A stretch of 45,999 nucleotides of DNA. Source: an uncultured Verrucomicrobiota bacterium (GTDB lineage Bacteria > Verrucomicrobiota > Kiritimatiellia > RFP12 > UBA1067). The notes below the pieces were generated by a model that had not been told where the DNA came from, did not search any database, and saw only the letters and a list, made by a program, of their open reading frames with translations. Shown in pieces: positions 6,144-13,890 of this stretch; positions within the stretch are counted from its first letter, which is position 1, and the number at the start of each line of letters is the position of its first letter. The position numbers and the translations under genes were made by a program. The DNA lies in assembly GCA_946610035.1 (NCBI GenBank), contig CAMOCC010000014.1, positions 1 to 45,999 on the forward strand. Reading direction: 5' to 3'.

Positions 6144-9100
6144 ATGGACCACCGGGTTTCGTCAATATTTCTGGGAGCTGTCGCTTCCATTTTCTTTGCC
6201 AGCGGCTCAAACGCCGAGGGCGTGAAGTTCAACGGAGTCTTCGCGCCGTCCGAGGGCTTCGTCAACCGGCTCGAAAAGCCACAGCGCGCGGAGGTGTGCC
6301 TCAACGGACGCTGGGATTTTCAGGGCTTCAAGCCTCCGGCCGGATGGAAGGAAGGGAAGGGCCAGGCTCCCGAGCTTCCAGCGCCCGCGGCTGACGGATG
6401 GGACGCCGTGAAGATCAAGATTCCCTCTCCGTGGAACGTCAACAACTTCTGCCTGCGCCGCAGCGAAGGACCCGACCATCGCGACTTCCCGTCCTATCCC
6501 GATGCCTGGCGCGACTACAAGATGGGTTGGCTGCGCCGTTCGGTGACTGTTCCGTCCGACTGGAATGGACGCTCCATCGCCGTCCGCTTCGAGGCTGTCG
6601 CTGGCGAGTGCGTCGTTCTCGTGAACGGAAAGAAGGTCGCCGAGAACTTCGAGCTGTTCCTTCCGTTCGAGGCAGACGTGACCGACGTGGCCAAGCCGGG
6701 CGAGACGTTCGAGCTCCTCGTCGGCGTCCGCGGGCAGAAGCTCTTCGAGGACCGCGAGGGCGTAGGCCGCCGCGTGATCCCCGCAGGCTCCATGTGGGGC
6801 GGCGAGATCATCGGCATCTGGCAGGACGTCACGCTCGTGGCTCGTCCGAAGCTCCGCGTCGAAGACGTGTTCGTGCGTCCGCTCGTCTCGAAGGGCGTTC
6901 TCGCGCTCGACGTCACAGTCGCCAACGCGGGCGATGCCGCGGCGAGCGCCGACCTCGGCGCAAAGGTCTGCGAGTGGATCAACCGCGCAGGAACGGACGT
7001 CCTTTCCGCACCAGTCCCCGCGTGGGAGCTCGGGGCGGAGAAGCTCACCAAGGACTTCGGCAAGGTCGAGGTCGCTGCGAAGTCGTCCAAGACGGTGACA
7101 ATCGAGATTCCTGTCGCACAGGATGCGCTCCGCCTCTGGACGCCCGAGACGCCGAACCTCAATTCGCTCGTCGTCTCGCTTACGGAGGACGGACGCTTCG
7201 TCGACCGCAAGGCCGAGCGCTTCGGATGGCGCGAGTGGACGATCGACGGAGGAAAGTATCTTCTCAACGGGAAGCCGATCCAGTTCCGCAGCGACTCGTG
7301 GCACTTCATGGGCGTTCCGCAGATGACGCGCCGCTATGCGTGGGCGTGGTTCAAGGCGATCAAGGAAGCGAACGGAAACGCCGTGCGCCTCCACGCGCAG
7401 GTCTACCCAAGCTTCTACCACGACGTCGCTGACGAAATGGGCATCTGCATCCTCGACGAGACCGCCAACTGGGCTTCGGACGGCGGACCTAAGTTCGACC
7501 GCGAAATCTTCTGGAAGAACTCCATCACGCACCTCGAGCGCTTCATCAGGCGCGACCGCAACCACGCGTCCGTTCTCGGATGGTCGGTCTCGAACGAGAA
7601 CAAGCCCGTCATCCTCCACGTCTTCAACCGCCCCGATCTCATGCCGTTCCAGGAGAAGGCGTGGGCCGACTGGCGCGACACGTGCCGCAGGCTCGACCCG
7701 ACGCGCCCGTGGATCTCGTCCGACGGCGAAGAGGACGGAAAGGGGATTCTCCCGATCACGATGGGGCACTACGGTGATCTCGTCCATTCGTACAAGGCTT
7801 GGTCCGAGATCGGCAAGCCGTGGGGCGTCGGCGAGGCTTCGATGGCGTACTACGGCACGCCCCAGCAGGTCGCGGAGCGCTCCGGTTCCGAACGCAGCTA
7901 CGCTTCCGCTCTTGGCCGCATGGAGGGCCTCGCGAAGGAGTGCTACGACATCATCGTCGCGCAGCGCAAGAACAACGCGTCGTACTCGTGCGTCTTCAAC
8001 CTCGCTTGGTACGCACTGAAGCCGCTACCGTTCGGAAAGCGCGACCTCACGAAGGCTCCTTCTCTTGAAGACGGAATCTTCTTCGGCGAATACGAGGAGG
8101 GCCGTCCCGGCTACCAGCCCGAGCGCCTCGGTCCGTACTCCTCGACGTTCAACCCCGGATACGACCCCGCGCTTCCGCTCTGGGACGCGTGGCCGATGTA
8201 CGACGCGGTGCGCGCGGCGTTCGCGCCGGAGGGCCCCGCGTGGTCGAAGTGGTCGATCCGTCCGGAGCAGCCCGCGGCAGATGCGCCGCGCGCGGAGCGC
8301 GAGTATGCCGAGGTCGTCTGCGTCGGCGACGGCAAGCTCAGGGGCGTTCTCGACGCGCAGGGCGTTGTGTTCGCCGAGAAGGTGAACGAGCCCTCGAAGG
8401 CGCTCGTCTTCGTCGACGCATCGGCTCCGCTCAAGGCGGACCAGGCCGCTGAAGTCGCTGAGCTCGTGAAGAAGGGCGCGGACGCGTGGGTGTGGGGCGT
8501 AACGGACGCGAGCGCGGAGTCCGTAAAGCCGATCGTCGGCGAGGGGCTCGAGGTTGCGAAGCTCGTGCGCTCGACGTTCATCCCGAAGGACCGTCCGCTC
8601 GTGCGCGGACTCTTCAACAGCGACTTCTACTTCTGCGAGCTCCAGCGCGGCGACGCGGCGAAGTTCTCGCTCGGCGGCGAGTGGATCCGCTCCGCCGAGG
8701 TCGAGGTCGAGGCGTGCCGGACAGACTGGCGCGAGTGGAACAAGAAGGCGGAGGAGATGAAGACCGCCGCGATCATCCGCACGGAGAACGAATGCACGGC
8801 CCCGCTTGCGGTCATCGCGACGCGCCGCGTCGGCGCGTCGAAGGTGCGGGTGCAGACGCTCGCCGACTTCGCGAACTCCGAGAAGGGCTACAGGACGCTC
8901 TCGCGCATGCTCGCCAACGCGGGCGTCAAGTGCCGCACGGTGGTGAGCGACCCGGCGGAGGCGTTCTTCCTCCGCGACGGAAAGATCATGTTCCCGTCCG
9001 CCACGCGCAAGACGCTCAAGAACATTGCGCCGAGGAAACACACGCTCGAATTCTACGTCTACTCGAACCGTCCGCTCGACGACCTGCTCATCGAGCCCGA

Positions 9101-9347
9101 CATGCCGAAGCTCATGCTCTGGATGAAGGCTCGCGGATCGACGCTCAAGGTCGGCGAGAAGGAGGTCAAGGAGACGCGGCGCACGGACCGCGAGGTCGAG
9201 TACAACGAGCTTCCGCTCCAGCAGGGCTGGAACAGGCTCTCGATCGTGGTCGACGGCGATCGCGGCGAATTCGAGGCGGAGCTCCGCTGCAGCAACAAGC
9301 CCGACTTCCTCCCGACCGTCCGCGCGTCCCTCAAGCCGCAGGAATGA
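6144..9347 (+). CDS. Secreted GH2-family glycosidase
   Basis: The product has 1067 residues. A signal peptide (about 1-24, ending SGSNA) is followed by the GH2 sugar-binding jelly roll (LNGRWDFQGF, then 'AVRFEAVAGECVVLVNGKKV'), an immunoglobulin-like domain, and the TIM barrel. The barrel has 'GWSVSNENK' with the predicted acid/base Glu485 and 'WGVGEASM' with the predicted nucleophile Glu564. About 400 further residues form beta-rich C-terminal domains of unrecognised type. GH2 enzymes are retaining beta-galactosidases, beta-mannosidases, beta-glucuronidases and related exo-enzymes; the exact specificity is not readable here. AAGGAG lies 11 nt before ATG. It appears to be a single-gene unit under operator 1, ending about 50 bp before operator 2. 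Confidence 0.88.
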   Translation: MDHRVSSIFLGAVASIFFASGSNAEGVKFNGVFAPSEGFVNRLEKPQRAEVCLNGRWDFQGFKPPAGWKEGKGQAPELPAPAADGWDAVKIKIPSPWNVNNFCLRRSEGPDHRDFPSYPDAWRDYKMGWLRRSVTVPSDWNGRSIAVRFEAVAGECVVLVNGKKVAENFELFLPFEADVTDVAKPGETFELLVGVRGQKLFEDREGVGRRVIPAGSMWGGEIIGIWQDVTLVARPKLRVEDVFVRPLVSKGVLALDVTVANAGDAAASADLGAKVCEWINRAGTDVLSAPVPAWELGAEKLTKDFGKVEVAAKSSKTVTIEIPVAQDALRLWTPETPNLNSLVVSLTEDGRFVDRKAERFGWREWTIDGGKYLLNGKPIQFRSDSWHFMGVPQMTRRYAWAWFKAIKEANGNAVRLHAQVYPSFYHDVADEMGICILDETANWASDGGPKFDREIFWKNSITHLERFIRRDRNHASVLGWSVSNENKPVILHVFNRPDLMPFQEKAWADWRDTCRRLDPTRPWISSDGEEDGKGILPITMGHYGDLVHSYKAWSEIGKPWGVGEASMAYYGTPQQVAERSGSERSYASALGRMEGLAKECYDIIVAQRKNNASYSCVFNLAWYALKPLPFGKRDLTKAPSLEDGIFFGEYEEGRPGYQPERLGPYSSTFNPGYDPALPLWDAWPMYDAVRAAFAPEGPAWSKWSIRPEQPAADAPRAEREYAEVVCVGDGKLRGVLDAQGVVFAEKVNEPSKALVFVDASAPLKADQAAEVAELVKKGADAWVWGVTDASAESVKPIVGEGLEVAKLVRSTFIPKDRPLVRGLFNSDFYFCELQRGDAAKFSLGGEWIRSAEVEVEACRTDWREWNKKAEEMKTAAIIRTENECTAPLAVIATRRVGASKVRVQTLADFANSEKGYRTLSRMLANAGVKCRTVVSDPAEAFFLRDGKIMFPSATRKTLKNIAPRKHTLEFYVYSNRPLDDLLIEPDMPKLMLWMKARGSTLKVGEKEVKETRRTDREVEYNELPLQQGWNRLSIVVDGDRGEFEAELRCSNKPDFLPTVRASLKPQE

Positions 9348-9400
9348 GAAGTGCGAAGATCGTGGACGGCAAGATTGTCGCGCCCGGGTTGATTTCCGTT

Positions 9401-9464
9401 GCGCAATTTTCACGATAATTTTTGCGAATAATTCGCGCAATACTTGTCTGCGTTTTGGTACAAT
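9401..9464 (+). promoter_or_regulatory. Operator-promoter 2 (GH92-led operon)
   Basis: Half-sites GCGCAATTTTCAC (9401-9413) and GCGAATAATTCGC (9424-9436) have a 23-bp period; TACAAT follows after 22 bp at 9459-9464. The expected transcription start falls on or next to the A of the ATG at 9471, and no ribosome-binding site precedes it. Confidence 0.78.
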
Positions 9465-9470
9465 CTAAGC

Positions 9471-11624
9471 ATGAAAAAGAGAATGTATACTTTTGCCACT
9501 GTTGTTGCGGTGAGCTGTTCCGTCTTCGGACGCGATCCCGTCGACTGGGTGAACACGGAGATCGGCACGATCAGCCACATGCTGGTGCCGTGCTTCCAGA
9601 CGACTCAGCTCCCGAACGCCATGCTGCGCGTCCTGCCGCCGTACCGCGACTACACGGACGACCGCGTCTCCGCGATCTTCCTTCAGACCCCCGACCACCG
9701 CGGGCAGCAGGTGTTCGCGGTGCATCCGTTCTCTGGCGAAGAGGAGCGGCTCGGAGCGCGCTGGAGCGGCACATGGGACTCACCCCACTCGACGCCGTAT
9801 TCATACGACGTGACGTTCGACTCCGAGTGCGTGAAGTTCTCGATCGTTCCCGCGCGGCAGAGCGCGCTTGCGTCGTTCGAGTTCCGCCGCGCGGACGCGG
9901 TGCACGCCGTGGTGTTCACGGGGCGCGACGCCGAGGTGAGGCTCGACGGCGCGCGTGTCGTCGCGAAGGACGTGCGGCGCGGCAGATACGCCGCGAGCGA
10001 CGTCTGGCTCGCGGGCGAGTTCAGTCCGGCGCCTGTGGAACTGCGCCGCGTCGACAACGGCTTTGCGCTTGTCTTCGCCCCCGACGCGAAGACGGTGATG
10101 CTGAAGTACGGCATCTCCTACATCGACGCAGAGCAGGCGGCGCGCAACAGCGCGCGGGAGATCTCGGGCTGGGACATGGCGGCGCTTGCCGCCGCCGGCC
10201 GCAGGGCTTGGAACGACAAGCTCTCGAAGATAGAGGTAGAAGGCGGCACCGATGCCGAGAAGACGGTCTTCTACTCCTCGCTCTGGCGCTGCTACGAACG
10301 CATGGTCAACGTCACGGAGGACGGACGCTACCGCGGATGGGACGGGAAGGTGCACGAGACAGGAGGAGTTGACCAGTACACCGACGACTGGATCTGGGAC
10401 ACGTACCGCGCGCATCATCCGCTGATGGTGCTCCTCGAGCCGAAGGCCGAGGCGGAGAAGCTCACGAGCTACATCCGCATGGCCGCCGAGAACAAGGAGA
10501 AGTGGATGCCCACGTTCCCCGGGATCAACTGCGACCAGCACTGCATGATCAACCACCACGCGGCCATTTCGTTCTACGACGCCTGGGTGAAGGGCGTGAG
10601 GGGCTTCGACCTCGCGGCCGCGTTCAAGGCGCTCGACTACACGGAGAAGACAGAGTCGCTCGTGCCGTGGTACCGCGGTCCGCTCACGGAGCTCGACCGT
10701 TTCTACGTCGAGAAGGGATACATGCCGGCGCTCAACCCCGGCGACAAGGAGACGTGCCCCGCAGTCGACCAGAACTGGGAGAACCGCCAGACGGTCTCCG
10801 TGACGCAGGGCTCGAGCTACGACGCTTGGGCCATGTCGAAGATCGCCGCGATCGTCGGCGACGCGGACGGCGTCAAGGAGTACGAACGCCGCGCGAAGTT
10901 CTACCGCAACCTGTGGGATCCGAAGACGAAGTTCTTCCGCCCCAGGAACGCCGCGGGTGAATTCGTGGAGCCGTTCGACCCGATTATCTGCGGCGGGAAG
11001 GGCGCGCGCAGCTACTACACCGAGAACAACGCCTGGACGTACATCTGGGACGTGCAGCACGACATCCCGCAGCTTGTCGAGTACCTCGGCGGGCCTGCTG
11101 GCATGGCGCGCAGGCTTGACGAGATGCTCAACACGTCCTGCGGAAACCGCTTCCACTACGTCGCGGAGATGCCTGACGGTGCGACGGGCATGATGGGCAT
11201 GTTCACGATGGCGAACGAGCCTTCGTTCCACATCCCGTACCTCTACAACTTCGCGGGCGAGCCGCGCAAGACGCAGAAGTTCGTCCGCAAGACGCTCGAC
11301 GCGTGGTTCCGCAACGACAGGATGGGCATGTGCGGCGACGAAGACGGCGGCGGAATGTGCTCCTACGCCGTGTTCTCGATGATGGGCTTCTATCCCGTGA
11401 CGCCGGGCCTCCCCGAGTACCAGCTCGGCTCCCCGGTGTTCTCGAAGGTGACGATCCGCCAGGAGAACGGCAAGTCGTTCGTCGTCGACGCTCCCAAGTC
11501 GACCCGCGACGCGAAGTACATCGCCTCCGCGACGATCGGCGGCAGGCCGCTTGCGGGCACGGCGATTCCGCACGCCGCGGTGGTGTCCGGCGAGACGCTC
11601 CGCCTTGAGATGTCAGCCGAGTGA
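9471..11624 (+). CDS. Secreted GH92-family alpha-mannosidase-type enzyme
   Basis: The product has 717 residues from ATG 9471. A signal peptide (MKKRMYTFATVVAVSCSVFG) is followed by 'VNTEIGT', the usual GH92 opening. Other hallmarks are 'DDWIWDTYRAHHPLMVLLEP', 'TMANEPSFHIPYLYNFAG' with the likely catalytic acid Glu583, and 'GDEDGGGMCSYAVFSMMGFYPVTPG', carrying the D-x-D pair (Asp623, Asp625) expected to act in base catalysis. GH92 enzymes are calcium-dependent inverting exo-alpha-mannosidases. The track start at 9444 (TTG) lies upstream of the predicted transcription start and is rejected. ATG 9471 itself would be leaderless; Met5 at 9483 is an alternative. It heads a four-gene operon. Confidence 0.88.
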   Translation: MKKRMYTFATVVAVSCSVFGRDPVDWVNTEIGTISHMLVPCFQTTQLPNAMLRVLPPYRDYTDDRVSAIFLQTPDHRGQQVFAVHPFSGEEERLGARWSGTWDSPHSTPYSYDVTFDSECVKFSIVPARQSALASFEFRRADAVHAVVFTGRDAEVRLDGARVVAKDVRRGRYAASDVWLAGEFSPAPVELRRVDNGFALVFAPDAKTVMLKYGISYIDAEQAARNSAREISGWDMAALAAAGRRAWNDKLSKIEVEGGTDAEKTVFYSSLWRCYERMVNVTEDGRYRGWDGKVHETGGVDQYTDDWIWDTYRAHHPLMVLLEPKAEAEKLTSYIRMAAENKEKWMPTFPGINCDQHCMINHHAAISFYDAWVKGVRGFDLAAAFKALDYTEKTESLVPWYRGPLTELDRFYVEKGYMPALNPGDKETCPAVDQNWENRQTVSVTQGSSYDAWAMSKIAAIVGDADGVKEYERRAKFYRNLWDPKTKFFRPRNAAGEFVEPFDPIICGGKGARSYYTENNAWTYIWDVQHDIPQLVEYLGGPAGMARRLDEMLNTSCGNRFHYVAEMPDGATGMMGMFTMANEPSFHIPYLYNFAGEPRKTQKFVRKTLDAWFRNDRMGMCGDEDGGGMCSYAVFSMMGFYPVTPGLPEYQLGSPVFSKVTIRQENGKSFVVDAPKSTRDAKYIASATIGGRPLAGTAIPHAAVVSGETLRLEMSAE

Positions 11625-11649
11625 TTTCTCAAATCAACGGAGAAGCAAA

Positions 11650-13890
11650 ATGAGAGACATAAATTCGTTGCTGGGTTGCGCGTTCCTGTTTGGCGCGATC
11701 TCCTTTGCCCTTGCCGCAAACGCGGCGGATGTCGAAGTGACGTTCTATACGCCATCGATCGCGCGAATCGTGCGCGCTCCAAACGGCGAGGTCGTCAAAA
11801 AGGCCGACATCGTCACGGCGAAGCCGCAGAAGGTGAAGACGTCCGTGCTGGAGAACGACGACGCCAAGACCTGGAAGAGCGCTGCGCTTTCCGTGCGGCT
11901 CGACAAGAAGACGGGCGGGCTTTCGTTCCTTCGTCCCGACGGCTCTGTCATGCTCGAGGAAGCCGGGCCCGCCAAGTTCAAGCGGGAGACGTACAAAGGC
12001 GGCTACACGGCGACGAAAGTCTCTCAGAAGTGGAAGATCGCGAAGGACGCGCCCGTGTATGGACTCGGCAGCGTGCAGAACGGGCGCCTCGACCAGCGCG
12101 ACGTCGGCAGCAGAAGACTTCAGCCGGAGAACTGCGACGACGGCATCCCTTTCCTCTGCGGCGTCGACGGATGGGGGCTCTACTGGGACAACGTGTCCAT
12201 AACGTGGTACAAGACCGATGACAAAACAGTCGGATTCGAGAGTGATGTCGGCGATGCGGAGGACTACTACTTCATCGCGGGCGGCTCGCTCGACGGTGTA
12301 GTCGGTGCGATGCGTCACTTGACGGGGAAGGTTCCGATGAACGCGCTTTGGAGCTACGGATTCTGGCAGAGCCGCGAGCGCTACACCGACTGCGGAAAGC
12401 TCCTTGAGGTCCTGCGTCGCTATCGGAAGGACGGAGTGCCGATAGACGGAATCATTCAGGACTGGCAGTACTGGGGCGACAACGACCACTGGAACGCGAT
12501 GGAGTTCCTCAATCCCGGCTTTGCGGGCGCGAAGGAGATGATAGACGAGATACATGCGTCGAACTGCCACTTCATAATCTCCATATGGTGCAGTTTCGGT
12601 CCGAAGACGAAACCCTACGCAGACTTCGAGGAGCACGGCGAACTCCTTGCGCTTCCAACATATCCGACGGTTTCCAAACCCTACGACTGCTACAGCGCCG
12701 AGGCGCGCGAAAGATACTGGAAGCATGCCGCGAAGCTCTTCGGCTTCGGACTCGACGGCTGGTGGATGGATTCGACGGAGCCGGAGCCTTGGGGACAGAA
12801 GGAGGAGAACAACGACGAGGTTGTAACCGCTCTCGGACGGTTCCGCGATGTGAGACTCGCATATCCGTTCTACGCAATCAGAAATGTCCACGAACACACG
12901 AAGGCCGCGCGTCCCGACCGCCGCGTGTTCATCCTTACGCGTTCCGCTTCGGCCGGACTCCAGCGCACGGGCGCGCACACGTGGAGCGGCGACACTGACT
13001 GCACGTGGGAGTTTCTCAGGAAGCAGATTCCGTGCGGACTCAACTTCTCGCTTTCGGGGAATCCCAACTGGAGCAACGATCTCGGAGGATTCAAGAGCGC
13101 GAAGCGCGAGACGTTCAGCGAGCTCTACGCGCGCTGGATGCAGTACGGCGTGTTCCAGCCGATGATGCGCAGCCACGGCACCGGGATGTGGCGCGAACTT
13201 TATCTCTTCGGCAAGCCGGGCGAGCCGCTTTACGATTCGCTTCTTGCGTCCGTGAAGCTCCGCTACCGCTTCCTCCCGCGCATCTACTCGATTGCACACG
13301 AAGCGTATGCGTCAAACATGTCGTTCATGCGTCCGCTAGTCGCAGAGTTCTCTGATGACCGCCGGACGTGGGACGAGAAGGGCTCGTTCCTCTTCGGACG
13401 CGACATACTCGTCGCCCCGGTAACGTCCTCGAATGTAACGTCCGTCGCGACGTACCTGCCGCAGGGCGCGAACTGGTACAACTACTTCACGGGCGAGCGC
13501 GTGAAGGGCGGTGCGGAGCACGAGATGAAGACCGACCTTTCGAACTTCCCGTTGTATGTTCGTGCTGGCGCGATTCTTGTCGACGGACCCGACGTGCAGT
13601 ACGTCGGCGAGAAGCCGTGGGACGACCTCGCGGTGACCGTCTATTCAGGCGCGGACGGATCCTTCGAACTCTACGAGGATGCGGGCGATGGGTACAAGTA
13701 CGAGAAGGGCGAGTTCACGACGATCGGCTTCTCGTGGAATGACAAGACCAAGACATTGACCATCGGCGCGCGCAAGGGCGCCTATCCCGGCATGCTCAAG
13801 GACAGGACTTTCCGCGTGAAGACTCTCGGCGGAGTCGAGAAGACCGTGAAGTACAGCGGGAGGGCCGTCAGGGTTTCACTTGATGAGTAA
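11650..13890 (+). CDS. Secreted GH31-family alpha-glycosidase (alpha-xylosidase or alpha-glucosidase type)
   Basis: The product has 746 residues from ATG 11650, which has GGAG about 8 nt upstream and a signal peptide ending ALAANA. The GH31 order is visible: an N-terminal beta domain (VYGLGSVQNGRLDQR), 'ALWSYGFWQSRERYTD', 'GIIQDWQYWG', 'DGWWMDSTEPEPW' with nucleophile Asp374, and 'HTWSGDTDCTWEF' with acid/base Asp448. 'MRPLVAEF' and a DUF5110-like tail (YEDAGDGYKYEKGEF) follow. The 'WMDSTEPE' form resembles alpha-xylosidases of xyloglucan and related loci, but alpha-glucosidases share it, so specificity is open. The gene follows GH92 by 25 bp and overlaps the next gene by 8 bp. The earlier track start at 11551 lies inside GH92. 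Confidence 0.88.
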   Translation: MRDINSLLGCAFLFGAISFALAANAADVEVTFYTPSIARIVRAPNGEVVKKADIVTAKPQKVKTSVLENDDAKTWKSAALSVRLDKKTGGLSFLRPDGSVMLEEAGPAKFKRETYKGGYTATKVSQKWKIAKDAPVYGLGSVQNGRLDQRDVGSRRLQPENCDDGIPFLCGVDGWGLYWDNVSITWYKTDDKTVGFESDVGDAEDYYFIAGGSLDGVVGAMRHLTGKVPMNALWSYGFWQSRERYTDCGKLLEVLRRYRKDGVPIDGIIQDWQYWGDNDHWNAMEFLNPGFAGAKEMIDEIHASNCHFIISIWCSFGPKTKPYADFEEHGELLALPTYPTVSKPYDCYSAEARERYWKHAAKLFGFGLDGWWMDSTEPEPWGQKEENNDEVVTALGRFRDVRLAYPFYAIRNVHEHTKAARPDRRVFILTRSASAGLQRTGAHTWSGDTDCTWEFLRKQIPCGLNFSLSGNPNWSNDLGGFKSAKRETFSELYARWMQYGVFQPMMRSHGTGMWRELYLFGKPGEPLYDSLLASVKLRYRFLPRIYSIAHEAYASNMSFMRPLVAEFSDDRRTWDEKGSFLFGRDILVAPVTSSNVTSVATYLPQGANWYNYFTGERVKGGAEHEMKTDLSNFPLYVRAGAILVDGPDVQYVGEKPWDDLAVTVYSGADGSFELYEDAGDGYKYEKGEFTTIGFSWNDKTKTLTIGARKGAYPGMLKDRTFRVKTLGGVEKTVKYSGRAVRVSLDE

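Noticed and set aside
9344-9418. 24-codon ORF overlapping the GH2 stop (ATGA) with 'KIVDGKIVAPGLIS', resembling an amidohydrolase motif
   Set aside because: It is too short, runs into operator 2 and has no further support; the resemblance is probably chance.
8025-9440. Long minus-strand ORFs opposite the glycosidases (471 aa here; also 6207-7787, 9801-11573, 34166-36814, 40533-45356)
   Set aside because: They lie antisense to genes with clear family motifs, are dominated by Arg, Glu, Leu and Val as expected from GC-rich third positions, and show no recognisable domain or ribosome-binding site.
9444-9470. Upstream TTG start of the GH92 ORF
   Set aside because: It lies upstream of the predicted transcription start, inside the promoter, and spoils the signal peptide.
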